From: an uncultured Prevotella sp.
GTDB lineage: Bacteria; Bacteroidota; Bacteroidia; Bacteroidales; Bacteroidaceae
Length of the DNA: 8,114 bases
Assembly (NCBI GenBank): GCA_900554835.1
Contig: USJD01000165.1
Location: forward strand, 1 to 8,114
Direction of reading: 5' to 3'
Below are positions 7,638 through 8,114 of the stretch, in pieces. The position numbers and the translations under genes were made by a program. How positions within the stretch are numbered: the stretch's first letter is position 1; each line of letters starts with the position of its first letter. The notes below the pieces were generated by a model that saw only the letters and a program-made list of their open reading frames with translations, did not search any database and had not been told where the DNA came from.

Positions 7638-7727
7638 TCTCATGTCGTACGACATGGGTCCCTATAAACGTACGATTGCATCACTATTGTCGTACGACAT
7701 GGGATTATATAGTCGTACAACATGAGA
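7638..7727. repeat. Tandem array 2: four CGTACG palindromic units, 22-23 bp apart, with inverted ends
   Basis: CGTACG stands at 7646-7651, 7669-7674 and 7691-7696, with CGTACA at 7714-7719. The spacings are 23, 22 and 23 bases. The first unit is the perfect 16-base palindrome CATGTCGTACGACATG (7641-7656), and the third repeats TGTCGTACGACATGGG. The two ends, 7638-7653 and 7712-7727, are inverted copies matching at 15 of 16 positions, so the whole 90-base block could fold on itself. The general pattern is CTATnGTCGTACGACATGGGAT. Such symmetric spacing suggests dimeric protein-binding sites about two helical turns apart or a repetitive extragenic palindrome; the function is unknown. Confidence 0.75.
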
Positions 7728-7901
7728 TCATAATAAAGCATTACTATTATTCTTTGATGCGAAAAGTTGTAAAAAGAGAATCGTTTTTATGCTGAAATCC
7801 ATTTCTTGAGAGCTACATCGACTAAAAACGAGTTGGCAAAATATAGAAGGAAATATTTACAATGAAGAAAGACATTCGTTTCTCTCTTATTCCCATCCAG
7901 G

Positions 7902-7992
7902 GTTAACTGCTGGGGCTAATTCAAGCTTCTATTAAGACTAACCATTAGCTTCTATTAAGGTTAATCATCGCCTCCTATTATGCCTATTTTAA
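7902..7992. repeat. Tandem array 3: degenerate 22-23 bp units with GCTTCTATTAAG
   Basis: GCTTCTATTAAG occurs identically at 7925-7936 and 7948-7959, followed each time by RYTAAYCAT. A weaker third unit begins at 7970 (GCCTCCTATTATG). The core CTATTA lies at 7929, 7952 and 7975, exactly 23 bases apart. A fourth degenerate unit may precede them at 7902-7924, sharing only the GGCTAATTCAA end. The region around it shows loosely inverted GGGG/CCCC-containing flanks (7911-7924 and about 7993-8004). The two central units are clear; the outer ones are doubtful. Confidence 0.5.
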
Positions 7993-8067
7993 GTTCAAAT
8001 CCCCTTAGGTAACTACTCAGCACCCCTATTGAAAACTTTGAATAGAAAAGCCTTGGAATATGAAAGC

Positions 8068-8089
8068 GGCTTCGTAAGCAGTTGAAGCC
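8068..8089. repeat. Small hairpin near the right edge
   Basis: GGCTTC at 8068-8073 and GAAGCC at 8084-8089 form a perfect 6-bp stem with a 10-base loop. No T-run follows on either strand, so it is not a good intrinsic terminator. It may belong to the repeat-rich segment or be the foot of something beyond the window. Confidence 0.3.
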
Positions 8090-8114
8090 TATTGCATTAT
8101 TCTGATAGAAACTA

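Larger units (their letters stand above)
6922..8114. other. Gene-free, repeat-rich intergenic region upstream of the operon
   Basis: Nearly 1.2 kb carries no open frame with recognisable protein character on either strand. The part next to susC is AT-rich with a candidate promoter and palindromes. From about 7185 onward it is dominated by three short tandem arrays and one hairpin cluster, listed separately. Stretches 7295-7374, 7463-7637, 7728-7901 and 7993-8067 hold nothing I can name beyond T-runs (for example eight T at 7342-7349) and very short frames. No tRNA, rRNA or IS terminal repeats were recognised. Confidence 0.7.

Noticed and set aside
7862..7906. Fourteen-codon frame MKKDIRFSLIPIQG preceded by AGAAGGA
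   Set aside because: It is too short to support, and the purine stretch is about 14 bases from the ATG, which is not persuasive in a phylum that rarely uses Shine-Dalgarno sequences.
7185..7992. CRISPR array
   Set aside because: The units are contiguous at 22-23 bases with no unique spacers between constant repeats, and no cas genes are present.
7185..7992. Iteron-type plasmid replication origin
   Set aside because: The unit length would fit iterons, but there is no Rep gene, no clear DnaA box, the three arrays differ in sequence, and the neighbourhood is a chromosomal-type nutrient operon.
7961..8113. Minus-strand open stretch of about 50 codons near the right edge
   Set aside because: No in-frame ATG or recognisable motif, and it runs into array 3 before a TAA; more likely chance than the end of a gene.

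Overview
The window looks like chromosomal DNA of a gut or oral Bacteroidota, most likely Prevotella/Segatella-like. This rests on a SusC/SusD pair, lipoproteins with Bacteroidota-type surface-export signals, AT-rich start regions without Shine-Dalgarno sequences, and a candidate -33/-7 promoter of the Bacteroidota type. The genus is inference, not proven by the sequence.

Positions 1-6921 hold one compact operon, all on the minus strand and read from right to left. In order of transcription it encodes a 1132-residue SusC/RagA-like TonB-dependent outer-membrane transporter with an N-terminal STN domain, a 465-residue SusD/RagB-like lipoprotein, a 486-residue lipoprotein made of a fibronectin-III-like domain and a roughly eight-bladed PQQ-type beta-propeller, and a lipoprotein with a metallo-beta-lactamase-fold HxHxDH motif that runs off the left edge. 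Gaps between the genes are only 13-14 bases, so they are probably co-transcribed. The layout suggests a cell-surface capture-and-import machine. SusD and the propeller protein would bind a ligand outside the cell, the metallo-hydrolase would process it, and SusC would import it. No glycoside hydrolase, polysaccharide lyase, sulfatase or peptidase is visible, so the substrate is unknown and need not be a glycan.

Positions 6922-8114 contain no convincing gene. Next to susC there is a candidate promoter (6973-7004) with several small palindromes upstream of it. The rest is unusually rich in structured repeats. There are three unrelated short arrays (7185-7294, 7638-7727 and 7902-7992), each with a unit length of 22-23 bp. 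Between the first two lies a cluster of four CCCTTCA-type elements that can form mutually exclusive hairpins (7375-7462). The repeat-dense leader and the unusual operon content are the two things most worth following up.
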